A DNA stretch of 51,502 nucleotides. Source: Prevotella sp. (GTDB taxonomy: Bacteria > Bacteroidota > Bacteroidia > Bacteroidales > Bacteroidaceae). This document shows, in pieces, positions 1 to 8,470 of this stretch (position 1 is its first letter; each line of letters opens with the position of its first letter). The notes under the pieces were generated by a model that saw only the letters and a list, made by a program, of their open reading frames with translations, was not told where the DNA came from and did no database searches. The stretch spans positions 1-51,502 of the forward strand of contig JAFZUS010000204.1 in NCBI GenBank assembly GCA_017618275.1, given 5' to 3'. Made by a program: the position numbers and the translations under genes.

Positions 1-24
1 GATATCTTTAAACTGTTTACGCAT
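1..24 (-). CDS. mutB: methylmalonyl-CoA mutase large subunit, first codons only
   Basis: Only the first eight codons are inside the window (MRKQFKDI). The ATG is at 24-22, preceded by a Shine-Dalgarno-like AGGAG at 34-38 and 19 bp after the stop codon of the upstream small-subunit gene. The position directly behind mutA and the start sequence fit the catalytic, cobalamin-binding large subunit of methylmalonyl-CoA mutase, which isomerises succinyl-CoA and methylmalonyl-CoA. The identity rests mainly on gene order, because so little sequence is visible. Confidence 0.75.
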
Positions 25-43
25 AATTCAAGTCTCCTATTCT

Positions 44-1894
44 TTAAATACCAAGTTTCTGATTATATTCTTTCAAAGTCTCAAGCACGTTGCACTTGAC
101 GTGAACAAAGTTCTCGATGCCGGCAGCCTTCAGATCCTCCATGCAAGCAGGAGCACCAGCAACTACGAACATCGCACGACCATTCAAGTACTTAAATGCA
201 GGGATAGCATACTCAGCATACTCATCGTCCGAAGAGCAGATGACAATGATATCGGCCTTAGCCTCGAGTGCAGCATCAACACCCTCCTCGACGGTCTTGA
301 AGCCGAGGTTGTCGATGACCTTGTAACCAGCACAAGCCAGGAAGTTGCAGGAGAACTGAGCACGAGCCTGGCGCATAGCCAGATTACCTATCGTCAGCAT
401 GAACGCAGTAGGTACCTTTGCGGTTTTCTCGGTGGTCAGGCGAAGGGCCTCGAAATCAGAGGCCATACGACTGATCTTCAGGGCAGGCACGTCGGCATCA
501 TCGGAATGCTTGGCACAGCAATCGACAGCCAACGGCTCTTTGCCTTCGCTCTTCTCGGTGAAGTTCGGAAACTGGTTGGTTCCCAAGAGGAACTCCTTGC
601 GCTTGGCAGCATCGCCATGACGCTTCACGTTCGTGGCGTTGATATCGTCCTGAACGATGCCTTTCTTCACTGCCTCAAGGAAGCCGCCCTCATCCTCAAT
701 CTTGAGGAAGAGTTTCCAAGCCTCCTGTGCCAGAGCGTCAGTGAGGTGCTCAATATAGTAAGAACCTGCTCCAGGATCGACAATACGGTCGAAATGACTC
801 TCTTCCTTGATAATCAACTGCTGATTACGAGCGATACGCTCACTGAAATCAGTAGCCTTCTCGTAGGGTGCATCAAACGGTGTGACAACCATCGAGTGAA
901 CACCACCCAGGGCAGCACTCATGGCCTCGGTCTGCGAACGGAGCAGATTAACATAAGAATCAAACAAAGTCTGGTTATATGTCGACGTTGAAGCATTGAT
1001 CACCATCTTACAAGCGCAGTCACACTTAGGCTCATACTGCTTTACTATCTGTGCCCAAAGCATACGTGCGGCACGAAACTTTGCTATCTCCATGAAGTAG
1101 TTCTCCGAGATACCCATATAGAACTTAATCTTCTTTGCAGCCAAGTCCACATCGACACCGGCGTCTGTGAGTTGTTGCAGATACTCGTTACCCCAGGCAA
1201 GGGCATAACCCATCTCCTGAACAATGTAAGCGCCTGCATTGTTCAACAGGTCACTATGCACCATCACACAACGAAGATTAGGATAGTCTTTCAACTTCTC
1301 CACCAATTTCGGCATATCAGGAAGCAAGAACGTAGAGTCCTTGCCCTTCATCAGCATACGCTCGATGGGGTCAAAGCCCACGCCACCGACAATCTTCTCC
1401 TTGTCGTAGCCCATTTTCTCGAAGTAGGCCACCAGGAGGTCAGCCAGTTGCAGGGCGTGACGCATGCAGGCACGGTAACTCACCTCCACACAATCCAGAC
1501 GAATGTCCTTCAACAGTGTCTCGATGAACTCGGCACTGAGTTCGGCATGTCCCAACTTAAAACCGATGCTGTCGACCCCTTTCATCAGGATGTCGAGCGC
1601 CTTCTTGTTGGCCTCAGCAGGATCTGTCACGGCGATGTTCTGACGGACATACCACTCGTTAGAGTCTTTCTTGTTGCCACGAACGAAGGGGAACTCGCCA
1701 GGTAGCGAGTCAGGAGTCTTGAGGTCTTTCAGATCCTCACGACGATAGAAGGGCTGTACATTGAAGCCCTCATTGGTTCTCCATACCAAGCGTTTCTGGA
1801 AGTCGGCCCCTTTCAGGTCTACTTCAATTTTGTCCAACCACTCTTGAGTGGTAGGTGCTGTAAACTCGGTAAAGAGTCTTTCTTTGTTTGCCAT
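44..1894 (-). CDS. mutA: methylmalonyl-CoA mutase small subunit
   Basis: 616 residues, the usual length for the small (beta) subunit of heterodimeric methylmalonyl-CoA mutase. The N-terminal two thirds is the TIM-barrel mutase fold, with the family motif DPGAGSYYIE near residue 375. The last ~130 residues are flavodoxin-like, but the segment that carries DxHxxG in B12-binding subunits reads GNLAMRQAR here. The histidine is absent, so cobalamin should be bound only by the partner MutB. The pair interconverts succinyl-CoA and methylmalonyl-CoA in the succinate-propionate pathway in the cytoplasm. The ATG at 1894 is preceded by a TAACTTTG promoter box at 1947-1954. It is divergent from the transporter/decarboxylase cluster, which acts on the same pathway. 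Confidence 0.95.
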   Translation of the reverse strand: MANKERLFTEFTAPTTQEWLDKIEVDLKGADFQKRLVWRTNEGFNVQPFYRREDLKDLKTPDSLPGEFPFVRGNKKDSNEWYVRQNIAVTDPAEANKKALDILMKGVDSIGFKLGHAELSAEFIETLLKDIRLDCVEVSYRACMRHALQLADLLVAYFEKMGYDKEKIVGGVGFDPIERMLMKGKDSTFLLPDMPKLVEKLKDYPNLRCVMVHSDLLNNAGAYIVQEMGYALAWGNEYLQQLTDAGVDVDLAAKKIKFYMGISENYFMEIAKFRAARMLWAQIVKQYEPKCDCACKMVINASTSTYNQTLFDSYVNLLRSQTEAMSAALGGVHSMVVTPFDAPYEKATDFSERIARNQQLIIKEESHFDRIVDPGAGSYYIEHLTDALAQEAWKLFLKIEDEGGFLEAVKKGIVQDDINATNVKRHGDAAKRKEFLLGTNQFPNFTEKSEGKEPLAVDCCAKHSDDADVPALKISRMASDFEALRLTTEKTAKVPTAFMLTIGNLAMRQARAQFSCNFLACAGYKVIDNLGFKTVEEGVDAALEAKADIIVICSSDDEYAEYAIPAFKYLNGRAMFVVAGAPACMEDLKAAGIENFVHVKCNVLETLKEYNQKLGI

Positions 1895-1946
1895 AAATAC
1901 GTTAAATTATTATATAAGTTGTTTTAAGCTTTGACTTAACAGCCGA

Positions 1947-1954
1947 CAAAGTTA
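1947..1954 (-). promoter_or_regulatory. -7 box of the mutA promoter
   Basis: TAACTTTG on the minus strand matches the Bacteroidetes -7 consensus TAnnTTTG and lies 52 bp before the mutA ATG. A TTG on the minus strand at 1977-1979 gives a 22-bp spacing, slightly longer than the usual 19-21 bp, so the -33 assignment is tentative. Confidence 0.6.
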
Positions 1955-2038
1955 CAAACTTTTTACGCAAATCAGCCAATTGAATTGTGAAAGAAACAAA
2001 AAAACGGAATTTATCCAAAATTTAATGCACAAAAACGC

Positions 2039-2067
2039 TTGTATTGAGCAATTTTTGAGTACCTTTG
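2039..2067 (+). promoter_or_regulatory. promoter of the transporter gene
   Basis: TTG at 2039-2041 and TACCTTTG at 2060-2067 are separated by 18 bp, close to the Bacteroidetes promoter layout. The predicted transcription start falls inside a perfect inverted repeat (2071-2090), leaving a leader of about 115 nt before the ATG at 2189. Confidence 0.6.
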
Positions 2068-2070
2068 CAG

Positions 2071-2090
2071 CGTGATTTTAGAAAATCACG
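2071..2090. promoter_or_regulatory. perfect 9-bp inverted repeat at the transcription start
   Basis: CGTGATTTT and AAAATCACG are separated by AG only, so the dyad is perfect over 20 bp. It begins 4 bp after the -7 box. The two-base centre makes it a better protein-binding dyad (operator) than an RNA hairpin, although a shortened stem-loop at the 5' end of the mRNA is possible. Further down the leader, TTTGCA, TTTGCA and CTTGCA recur at 2129, 2140 and 2151, exactly 11 bp apart. Confidence 0.5.
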
Positions 2091-2188
2091 CAAAGAGTCC
2101 AGTCAGATTCTCAGCAAATAGCAAGCATTTTGCATTCGGTTTGCACTGGCCTTGCACCTTGTTAGGTAAGTATGTTATTAAATAATTG

Positions 2189-3880
2189 ATGGAATCTTTT
2201 CAGTGGTTAAAAGACCTTTTTACGACAACTGACTCAGTGGCGCACATCACGCTACTCTATGCCATCGTGATTGCCATCGGTGTCTATCTGGGGAAGATTA
2301 AGTTATTTGGAATCTCACTCGGCGTGACGTTCGTACTCTTTGCCGGCATTCTTGCCGGACATATCGGATTCACGGCCCCCACTTCCATCCTAACATTCGT
2401 ACAGGACTTCGGGCTGATACTATTCGTCTTTATGATTGGTATGCAGGTCGGTCCTGGCTTCTTTGAAAGTTTCGGCACACAAGGCATCAAACTCAATGGA
2501 CTGGCAGCATCGGCTATTCTGCTGAATATCCTTGTTATGTTCGCCTGCTACTATATCTTCTTCGATACAAGCAACGCCACCAGCCTTCCGATGATGGTGG
2601 GTACACTGTATGGAGCCGTTACCAACACTCCCGGTCTTGGTGCTGCTAACGAAGCGCTTACTACGGTGTTCCCCAATGGAGCGCCCCAGATTGCCTCGGC
2701 ATACGCCTGTGCCTATCCTCTTGGTGTACTTGGCATCATCGGTGCTATAATAATAATAAGGTTTATTTGTGGCGTCAAGTTGGAGAAAGAAGAGGCCCGT
2801 CTGAAGGCATTGGAGGAGACCAGTGCCAATAAGAAGCCTTATAAGATGCACTTGGAAGTGACCAACAAATACCTGGAAGGTAAGACCTTATTACAAGTAC
2901 ACGACTTTCTAAATCGTGATTTCGTAGTGTCCCGTCTTGTTCACGAAGGCGAGTTGTGCATCCCCAATCGCGATACGATCTTCCACCTTGGCGACCAGAT
3001 GCTGATTGTCTGTGCCGAAGCAGATCAGGAAGCGATCATGGCCTTTATCGGACCGAAACTCGACATCGACTTCGAGCAGCAAGACCAGCCATTGGTGTCA
3101 AAGCGAATCCTTATCACTAACCCCAGCATTAACGGTAAGACACTGGCTTCTCAGCATTTCTCCAGTGTACACGGTGTGAATGTCACCCGTGTCACCCGTC
3201 ATGGCATGGATCTCTTCGCTTCGGCCAGTCTACCGCTACAGGTGGGCGACAAAATTATGGTAGTAGGTCCGGAGGATGCCGTCGACCGTGTGGCCAACAA
3301 GATGGGTAACAGCATACGCCGATTGAATGCCCCGAATATCGCAACGATTTTCGTCGGTATCTTCCTCGGACTCATCTTTGGTTCCATCCCTCTGGCCATC
3401 CCAGGCATGCCCATTCCCGTGAAACTCGGTCTGGCTGGCGGTCCATTGATCATTGCCATCCTCATAGGCCGCTATGGTTATAAGATACACCTCGTGACTT
3501 ATACCACAACCTCAGCCAATATGATGCTCCGTGAGATCGGTCTGGTACTCTTTCTCGCATCTGTAGGCATCAAGGCTGGTGCAGGGTTCTTTGAAACCGT
3601 GATCGAGGGCGATGGTCTGCTTTACGTGCTGACAGGTTTCCTCATTACCATCATACCGATATTGATTGTAGGTCCTATTGCACGACTAAGATACAAGTTC
3701 AACTATTTCACCATTGCTGGCATGGTGGCAGGAACCTATACAGATCCCCCTGCGTTGGCTTATGCCAATAGCATCTGCTCAAAGGAAGCCCCAGCCATTG
3801 GATATTCTACGGTCTATCCCCTAGCGATGTTCCTCAGGATTTTCACGGCACAGATCATTGTGCTCTTCTTCTGCGGCTAG
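2189..3880 (+). CDS. AspT/YidE-type membrane exchanger with two RCK_C domains
   Basis: 563 residues from the ATG at 2189; a TTG one codon earlier is a less likely start. The protein has the duplicated layout of the aspartate:alanine exchanger (AspT) family. About five hydrophobic segments occur in residues 1-190, two cytosolic RCK_C/TrkA_C modules at roughly 210-290 and 295-375, and a second membrane half at 380-563. The motifs [13 protein letters not shown] and [13 protein letters not shown] are matching positions in the two halves. Known family members exchange aspartate for alanine or move dicarboxylates. Its place ahead of the decarboxylase subunits suggests a carboxylate substrate such as succinate, but that is inference. 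A CACAGATT repeat separates it from the next gene. Confidence 0.85.
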   Translation: MESFQWLKDLFTTTDSVAHITLLYAIVIAIGVYLGKIKLFGISLGVTFVLFAGILAGHIGFTAPTSILTFVQDFGLILFVFMIGMQVGPGFFESFGTQGIKLNGLAASAILLNILVMFACYYIFFDTSNATSLPMMVGTLYGAVTNTPGLGAANEALTTVFPNGAPQIASAYACAYPLGVLGIIGAIIIIRFICGVKLEKEEARLKALEETSANKKPYKMHLEVTNKYLEGKTLLQVHDFLNRDFVVSRLVHEGELCIPNRDTIFHLGDQMLIVCAEADQEAIMAFIGPKLDIDFEQQDQPLVSKRILITNPSINGKTLASQHFSSVHGVNVTRVTRHGMDLFASASLPLQVGDKIMVVGPEDAVDRVANKMGNSIRRLNAPNIATIFVGIFLGLIFGSIPLAIPGMPIPVKLGLAGGPLIIAILIGRYGYKIHLVTYTTTSANMMLREIGLVLFLASVGIKAGAGFFETVIEGDGLLYVLTGFLITIIPILIVGPIARLRYKFNYFTIAGMVAGTYTDPPALAYANSICSKEAPAIGYSTVYPLAMFLRIFTAQIIVLFFCG

Positions 3881-3917
3881 CCACAGATAACACAGTTTTA
3901 CACTGATAACACAGATA
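3879..3917. repeat. CACAGATT-type intergenic repeat, site 1
   Basis: A degenerate run of CCACAGATAACACAG, CACTGATAACACAG units begins inside the stop codon (TAG, 3878-3880) of the transporter gene and fills most of the gap before the next ATG at 3938. It is the most diverged of eight such sites in the window. Confidence 0.6.
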
Positions 3918-3937
3918 TAATAATACACCAAGCAAAA

Positions 3938-4963
3938 ATGAATAAAGTTAGAATCCTGTTTAGTGGTATCTTGCTGACAAGCGCCTCTGCGATGATGGCT
4001 CAAGGAGCCAAGAACATTCGCATCAACGAGGTGCTGACAAACAACACCACCAGCATCCAGGATGAGTACGGACAACGTGAAGCATGGATAGAGTTGGAGA
4101 ACACATCGTTCACCACCTACAACGTACGTGGCATGTACTTCACTACCGATCGCTCTGTACTCGATCCAAACATGAGTGTGCCCGAGCGCATCAAGCGTAT
4201 GAGCGTCATCCCCAGTGGAGACACACGTACACAGATTGGCGGTCGTCAGCACCTGGTATTCTACTGCAACTCTAACCCTGCACAGGGCAAATTGCACCTC
4301 TCACTAAAGGTTCCCATGTCGGAACCTCTCTGGATTGGCTTCTACAACGGCAATGCCACAGAACTGATAGACTCAGTCAGTATACCAGCCCTTGCCGCAG
4401 ACCAGAGTTTTGCACGACAGGGCGCCACCTCGTGGGCTGTCAAATCGGCAGAGAACGTCACCCCCGGCATCGAGAATTTCATCAAGGCCGACGAGACCAA
4501 GGATGCCTACCTGAAGCGTGAAGACCCGCATGGCTTCGGCATCACCCTATTGGCTATGGGTATCGTGTTCTTCTGCCTGGCAGTGCTCTTCGTATTCTTC
4601 TGGCTCTTCGGTACCATTATGCGCCATCTGGACACAGCAAAGAAAGTGGCCCACACCCAACCCATTAAACCCCTCACAAAAACTGTCGAAGTCACCCACG
4701 ATCTGGCTCACGCCACAGGCAACATACTCCAGGACGGTCTAAAGACAAAGGGTATCGATAAGGAGGTCTATATCGCTGTTATCGCCATGGCTCTCAAACA
4801 ATATCAGGATGACGTACACGATGTAGAATCGGGCATCATTACAATCAAGTCAAAAGACACGGATTGGACTGACGAATATTCGCAGATGACCCACTTCCAC
4901 GACCCATTACAACCGTCAAACCACATGGGAACAAGAATCCCCACCACTCCCGACCTGAAATAA
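3938..4963 (+). CDS. OadG-like decarboxylase gamma subunit fused to an exported lamin-tail domain
   Basis: 341 residues. Residues 1-21 form a signal peptide ending in AMMAQ. Residues ~25-150 resemble a lamin-tail (LTD) domain, starting IRINEVLTNN and continuing with EAWIELEN. Residues ~198-225 form one long membrane helix followed by a charged cytosolic tail, the layout of OadG, the small gamma subunit of sodium-pumping oxaloacetate/methylmalonyl-CoA decarboxylases. Ordinary OadG proteins are under 100 residues, so an extra periplasmic domain has been placed in front of the anchor. The gene lies 21 bp upstream of the biotin carrier, in the position expected for OadG. The likely role is to hold the carrier and peripheral subunit on the membrane. 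Function of the periplasmic part is unknown. Confidence 0.8.
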   Translation: MNKVRILFSGILLTSASAMMAQGAKNIRINEVLTNNTTSIQDEYGQREAWIELENTSFTTYNVRGMYFTTDRSVLDPNMSVPERIKRMSVIPSGDTRTQIGGRQHLVFYCNSNPAQGKLHLSLKVPMSEPLWIGFYNGNATELIDSVSIPALAADQSFARQGATSWAVKSAENVTPGIENFIKADETKDAYLKREDPHGFGITLLAMGIVFFCLAVLFVFFWLFGTIMRHLDTAKKVAHTQPIKPLTKTVEVTHDLAHATGNILQDGLKTKGIDKEVYIAVIAMALKQYQDDVHDVESGIITIKSKDTDWTDEYSQMTHFHDPLQPSNHMGTRIPTTPDLK

Positions 4964-4984
4964 ATATCAAATTATAAAGAAAAA

Positions 4985-5437
4985 ATGAATAAGTATCAAT
5001 ATAAAATACAAGGAGTCGATTACGACGTAGAGATTGAAGAAGTAGAAGGTAACGTTGCTAAAGTGAATGTCAACGGCATCCGTTTTGACGTAGAACTGAA
5101 GCAGCCTATCAACCCGACAAGCACGCTGAAGAAAGTACATGTCGAGGCACCCAAGCCCGTAGCCCGTCCTGCTGTGGAACCTGCTGTAGCACCAGCAGCC
5201 GACAAACCCATGGCTGCAGGTACAGGCGCAGCCATCAAGGCACCTCTGCCTGGCACCATCACTGAGGTGAAAGTCAACGTTGGCGACACCGTCAAGCAAG
5301 GCGATGTAGTTCTCGTGCTTGAAGCCATGAAGATGCAGAACAATATCGAGTCGGAGCATGAAGGCACAGTTACCTCCATTACCATCAAGCAAGGTGAGAG
5401 CGTCATGGAAGGCGCCGTCCTCATGACCATCGGTTAA
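4985..5437 (+). CDS. mmdC: biotin carboxyl carrier subunit of sodium-pumping decarboxylase
   Basis: 150 residues. The N-terminal ~45 residues are a small beta-rich domain, followed by a Pro/Ala-rich flexible linker (~52-80) and a C-terminal biotinyl domain. The biotin-accepting lysine is K116 in EAMKM, and the paired glycine-rich turn PLPGTI is present. In the complex it shuttles CO2 from the carboxyltransferase (alpha) to the membrane decarboxylase (beta). It sits 21 bp after the OadG-like gene and 23 bp before the beta subunit, so the three are surely cotranscribed. The methylmalonyl-CoA assignment rather than oxaloacetate rests on the neighbouring mutAB genes. Confidence 0.92.
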   Translation: MNKYQYKIQGVDYDVEIEEVEGNVAKVNVNGIRFDVELKQPINPTSTLKKVHVEAPKPVARPAVEPAVAPAADKPMAAGTGAAIKAPLPGTITEVKVNVGDTVKQGDVVLVLEAMKMQNNIESEHEGTVTSITIKQGESVMEGAVLMTIG

Positions 5438-5460
5438 TTCATAATAAATAATTCATAATT

Positions 5461-6618
5461 ATGGACCTCGGACAATTTATCATACAGAACTTCCATGAGT
5501 TCCTTACCTATACGGCTTTTGCCAATGCTACGGTGGGAAACCTCATCATGATTGTGGTAGGAGCCTTCTTCATCTGGCTCGCCATCAGAAAAGACTTCGA
5601 GCCCCTGCTGCTGGTACCTATCGGACTGGGAATCATTCTCGGCAATATCCCCTTCCGCGCAGATGCTGGTCTTGAAATAGGACTCTACGAGGACAATTCA
5701 GTCTTGAACATCTTCTATCAAGGTGTACGACAGGGATGGTATCCACCCCTTATCTTCTTAGGCATTGGAGCAATGACCGACTTTACGGCTTTGCTGGCTA
5801 ATCCGAAACTGATGCTCATTGGTGCTGCCGCCCAGTTTGGTATCTTCGGTGCCTATATGGTAGCCTTGGCCATGGGCTTTGAGCCCTCACAGGCTGCAGG
5901 TATTGCCATCATCGGCGGAGCCGACGGTCCTACCGCCATCTTCCTGTCGTCGAAACTATCCCCTAACCTCATGGGTGCTATCGCTGTTTGTGCATATTCA
6001 TATATGGCTCTCGTACCGGTGATCCAGCCGTTTATCATGCGTCTGCTCACCACCAAGAAAGAGCGTGTCATCAAGATGAAGCCAGCCCGTGAGGTGTCTC
6101 AAACGGAGCGCATCCTCTTCCCCATTATCGGACTGTTGCTGACCACCTTTATCGTTCCTTCAGGACTTCCCCTGCTGGGCATGCTGTTTTTCGGCAACCT
6201 GTTGAAGGAGAGTGGCAAGACCACCCGTCTGGCCAAGACCGCCGGTTCATCACTCAACGACATCGTTGTGATGCTGCTAGGTCTGACTGTCGGTTGCTCG
6301 ACACAGGCCTCGGAGTTCCTGACCTTCAACACCATCAAGATCTTTGCCCTCGGTGCCATGGCCTTCATGATTGCCACCGCCTCAGGTGTCTGCTTTGTAA
6401 AGATTATGAACCTATTCCTACCAGAGAGTAAGAAACTCAACCCATTGATTGGTAATGCTGGAGTGAGTGCCGTACCTATGGCAGCCCGAATCTCCAATAA
6501 CCTTGGACTGGAATATGACCGTCACAATTTCCTCCTCATGCATGCCATGGGTCCGAATGTAGCAGGTGTGATCGGCTCTGCTGTAGCGGCTGGAGCCCTT
6601 CTAGGTTTCCTCTCGTAA
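5461..6618 (+). CDS. mmdB: sodium-translocating decarboxylase beta subunit
   Basis: 385 residues, all membrane segments, normal for OadB/MmdB. The conserved GGADGPT near residue 160, containing the aspartate essential in characterised homologues, is intact. So is the C-terminal GNAGVSAVPMAAR region that contributes sodium/proton-coupling residues. The subunit decarboxylates carboxybiotin on the carrier and exports sodium. With methylmalonyl-CoA as substrate this completes succinate to propionate conversion with energy conservation. The carboxyltransferase alpha subunit and methylmalonyl-CoA epimerase are not in the window and must be encoded elsewhere. The stop codon is 9 bp before the following regulator gene. 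Confidence 0.93.
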   Translation: MDLGQFIIQNFHEFLTYTAFANATVGNLIMIVVGAFFIWLAIRKDFEPLLLVPIGLGIILGNIPFRADAGLEIGLYEDNSVLNIFYQGVRQGWYPPLIFLGIGAMTDFTALLANPKLMLIGAAAQFGIFGAYMVALAMGFEPSQAAGIAIIGGADGPTAIFLSSKLSPNLMGAIAVCAYSYMALVPVIQPFIMRLLTTKKERVIKMKPAREVSQTERILFPIIGLLLTTFIVPSGLPLLGMLFFGNLLKESGKTTRLAKTAGSSLNDIVVMLLGLTVGCSTQASEFLTFNTIKIFALGAMAFMIATASGVCFVKIMNLFLPESKKLNPLIGNAGVSAVPMAARISNNLGLEYDRHNFLLMHAMGPNVAGVIGSAVAAGALLGFLS

Positions 6619-6627
6619 GAGTGAATT

Positions 6628-7221
6628 GTGAATAATAGGCCTAATATCGCAATTATCGACCCCAACACCCTCTCGGCGTTGGGGTTGAAATCTATTTTAC
6701 AACATGTGATGCCTATCGTGACCGTTGACACCTTCGGTACTTTCGCAGAACTGACGGCTAACGATCCGAACCACTATTACCACTATTTCGTTGCGATGAA
6801 CGTGGTACTGGAGAACAAATCATTCTTTTCGGAGCATCGTCGCAAGACCATTGTCCTGACCCTCTCACTCGACTCTACCTCGCAACTTTCCGAGTTCCAC
6901 AGTCTTTGTATCAACGTTCCGGAACAGGAACTTATCCGTTCACTTCTGGCCTTGGAACAGCATGCCCACGGAAGCGGACAGCATCTGCCTCCCATGCCGA
7001 AAGCACTCCAGCAAAAAGTTCTCACAGACCGCGAGATTGAAGTTATGTCCCTGATTGTACAAGGATATATCAATAAGGAGATTGCAGACAAACTGAACAT
7101 TGGACTGGCAACGGTCATTACCCACCGTAAGAATATCATGGACAAACTCGGTGTGAAGAGTGTCTCCGCTCTTACCATCTATGCCGTCATGCACGGCTAC
7201 GTTGACATCAATAAGATATAA
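6628..7221 (+). CDS. LuxR-type regulator with degenerate receiver domain
   Basis: 197 residues from a GTG start at 6628, chosen because it is the first start in frame after the mmdB stop 9 bp upstream. Residues ~130-190 are a LuxR/GerE helix-turn-helix (LTDREIEVMSLI, then LNIGLATVITHRKNI). The N-terminal ~120 residues look like a response-regulator receiver, but the strand that should end in the phospho-accepting aspartate reads YFVAMNVV, so the acceptor is missing. Phosphorylation by a histidine kinase is therefore unlikely. It is probably cotranscribed with the decarboxylase genes and may regulate them. An intrinsic terminator follows 2 bp after the stop. Confidence 0.85.
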   Translation: MNNRPNIAIIDPNTLSALGLKSILQHVMPIVTVDTFGTFAELTANDPNHYYHYFVAMNVVLENKSFFSEHRRKTIVLTLSLDSTSQLSEFHSLCINVPEQELIRSLLALEQHAHGSGQHLPPMPKALQQKVLTDREIEVMSLIVQGYINKEIADKLNIGLATVITHRKNIMDKLGVKSVSALTIYAVMHGYVDINKI

Positions 7222-7223
7222 TT

Positions 7224-7248
7224 GAGGAAAAATTCCTCTTTTATTTTG
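7224..7248 (+). terminator. intrinsic terminator of the decarboxylase operon
   Basis: GAGGAA, a 3-nt AAA loop and TTCCTC are followed by TTTTATTTT. The T-tract overlaps the TTTG -33 element of the next promoter (7245-7248), so termination and re-initiation share sequence. Confidence 0.75.
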
Positions 7249-7275
7249 TTATTAGCCCATTTCTTAGTAACTTTG
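7245..7275 (+). promoter_or_regulatory. promoter of the double RidA-fold gene
   Basis: TTTG at 7245-7248 and TAACTTTG at 7268-7275 are separated by 19 bp, a full match to the Bacteroidetes promoter. The ATG is 18 bp after the -7 box. Confidence 0.85.
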
Positions 7276-7293
7276 CAGCCAAATTATTAAAAA

Positions 7294-8436
7294 ATGAGCA
7301 AAAAACTCTCACGCATAGAATTTGAGAATGCCCGTGCCGATGTCCTCTGTTTTGACAACGGCACAGAAGTAAAGGAATACCATGCCATGATCCATGTCAG
7401 TCAGAAACGGCTGACATACGCCAAGCAACTGGAGGCAGTAATGAATGCCTATCATGGTCTGCTCGATCGCTTGCCCGATACGCAGGCCGTCTTCAAGCGC
7501 TATTTCCTCAGCGATGCAGCCAACCAAGCCGACGATATTGTCTTGGCCGATGTGACCGATTGCGCCAAGAGCATCATCGAACAGGCTCCCCTTGACGGCA
7601 CGAAAGTGGCCCTTTGGGTTTACCTGATGTCTGGTGTCCAGACGGGTCTGACTAAGAGTGGTCTCTACGAAGCCCGTCACGGACAATTCCGTCATCTGTG
7701 GAATGCCAGTGCACACAACCTTGCAGCCAACTCCGAATACCAAATGCGCCTGCTTTTCAACGAATACGTGATGCAATTGGCCGAGGAAGGATGTAAACTG
7801 GCAGACAACTGCATCCGCACATGGCTCTTTGTCAATGACATTGACCTCAATTACGGCGGTGTGGTACGTGCCCGTAATCAGGTATTCTTCACCCAGGGAC
7901 TGACCGTCCACACCCATTTCATTGCCTCTACAGGTATCGGAGGTCGTCAGCAGGATCCCAATGTTCTATCACAGATGGACAACTACGCCATCGATGGTAT
8001 CCAACCCGAACAGATTCACTATCTGTATGCCTCCACACATCTGAACCGTACCAGTGACTACGGCGTGAGTTTTGAGCGTGGCACTTATATCGACTATGCC
8101 GACCGCCGCCATGTGTTTATCTCCGGCACCGCCAGTATCAACAACAAGGGCGAAATCATGTTCCCGAAGGATGTGGAGAAGCAGACCCAAAGGATGTGGG
8201 AGAATGTTGAGGCCCTGCTGAAAGAGGCAGATTGTACTTACGACGATGTAATGGAGATGATTGTCTATCTCCGCGATGTGTCAGACTATGAGACTGTAAA
8301 GAGTCTCTATGAGGAACGTTTCCCCGACAAGCCCTACGTCATCACACTCGCTCCAGTATGTCGCCCAGGATGGCTCGTCGAGATGGAGTGCATGGCCATC
8401 AAACGACAAGACAAGCCGGAATTCCCAGCCTTCTAA
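7294..8436 (+). CDS. Rid/YjgF superfamily protein with two tandem domains
   Basis: 380 residues. The C-terminal ~120 residues are a clear RidA/YjgF domain: HVFISGTASI, the helix with TQRMWENVEALL, and the conserved arginine in CRPGWLVEMECMA that binds the substrate carboxylate in RidA. Residues ~30-170 and the middle show a second, more diverged copy. A two-lobed RidA-like fold also occurs in FkbO/Hyg5 chorismatases, so a chorismate-type or other small-molecule hydrolase is possible. Ordinary RidA proteins are ~125 residues and hydrolyse reactive imines. The gene has its own promoter and stands alone between terminators. Substrate unknown. Confidence 0.75.
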   Translation: MSKKLSRIEFENARADVLCFDNGTEVKEYHAMIHVSQKRLTYAKQLEAVMNAYHGLLDRLPDTQAVFKRYFLSDAANQADDIVLADVTDCAKSIIEQAPLDGTKVALWVYLMSGVQTGLTKSGLYEARHGQFRHLWNASAHNLAANSEYQMRLLFNEYVMQLAEEGCKLADNCIRTWLFVNDIDLNYGGVVRARNQVFFTQGLTVHTHFIASTGIGGRQQDPNVLSQMDNYAIDGIQPEQIHYLYASTHLNRTSDYGVSFERGTYIDYADRRHVFISGTASINNKGEIMFPKDVEKQTQRMWENVEALLKEADCTYDDVMEMIVYLRDVSDYETVKSLYEERFPDKPYVITLAPVCRPGWLVEMECMAIKRQDKPEFPAF

Positions 8437-8440
8437 AATA

Positions 8441-8470
8441 AAGAAATCCCGCCGTTTGGCGGGATTTCTT
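8441..8470. terminator. bidirectional terminator between convergent genes
   Basis: A perfect 13-bp stem (AAGAAATCCCGCC and its complement) with a GTTT loop has A/T-rich flanks on both sides. It ends 2 bp inside the stop codon of rny and serves both the Rid gene (plus) and rny (minus). Confidence 0.9.
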
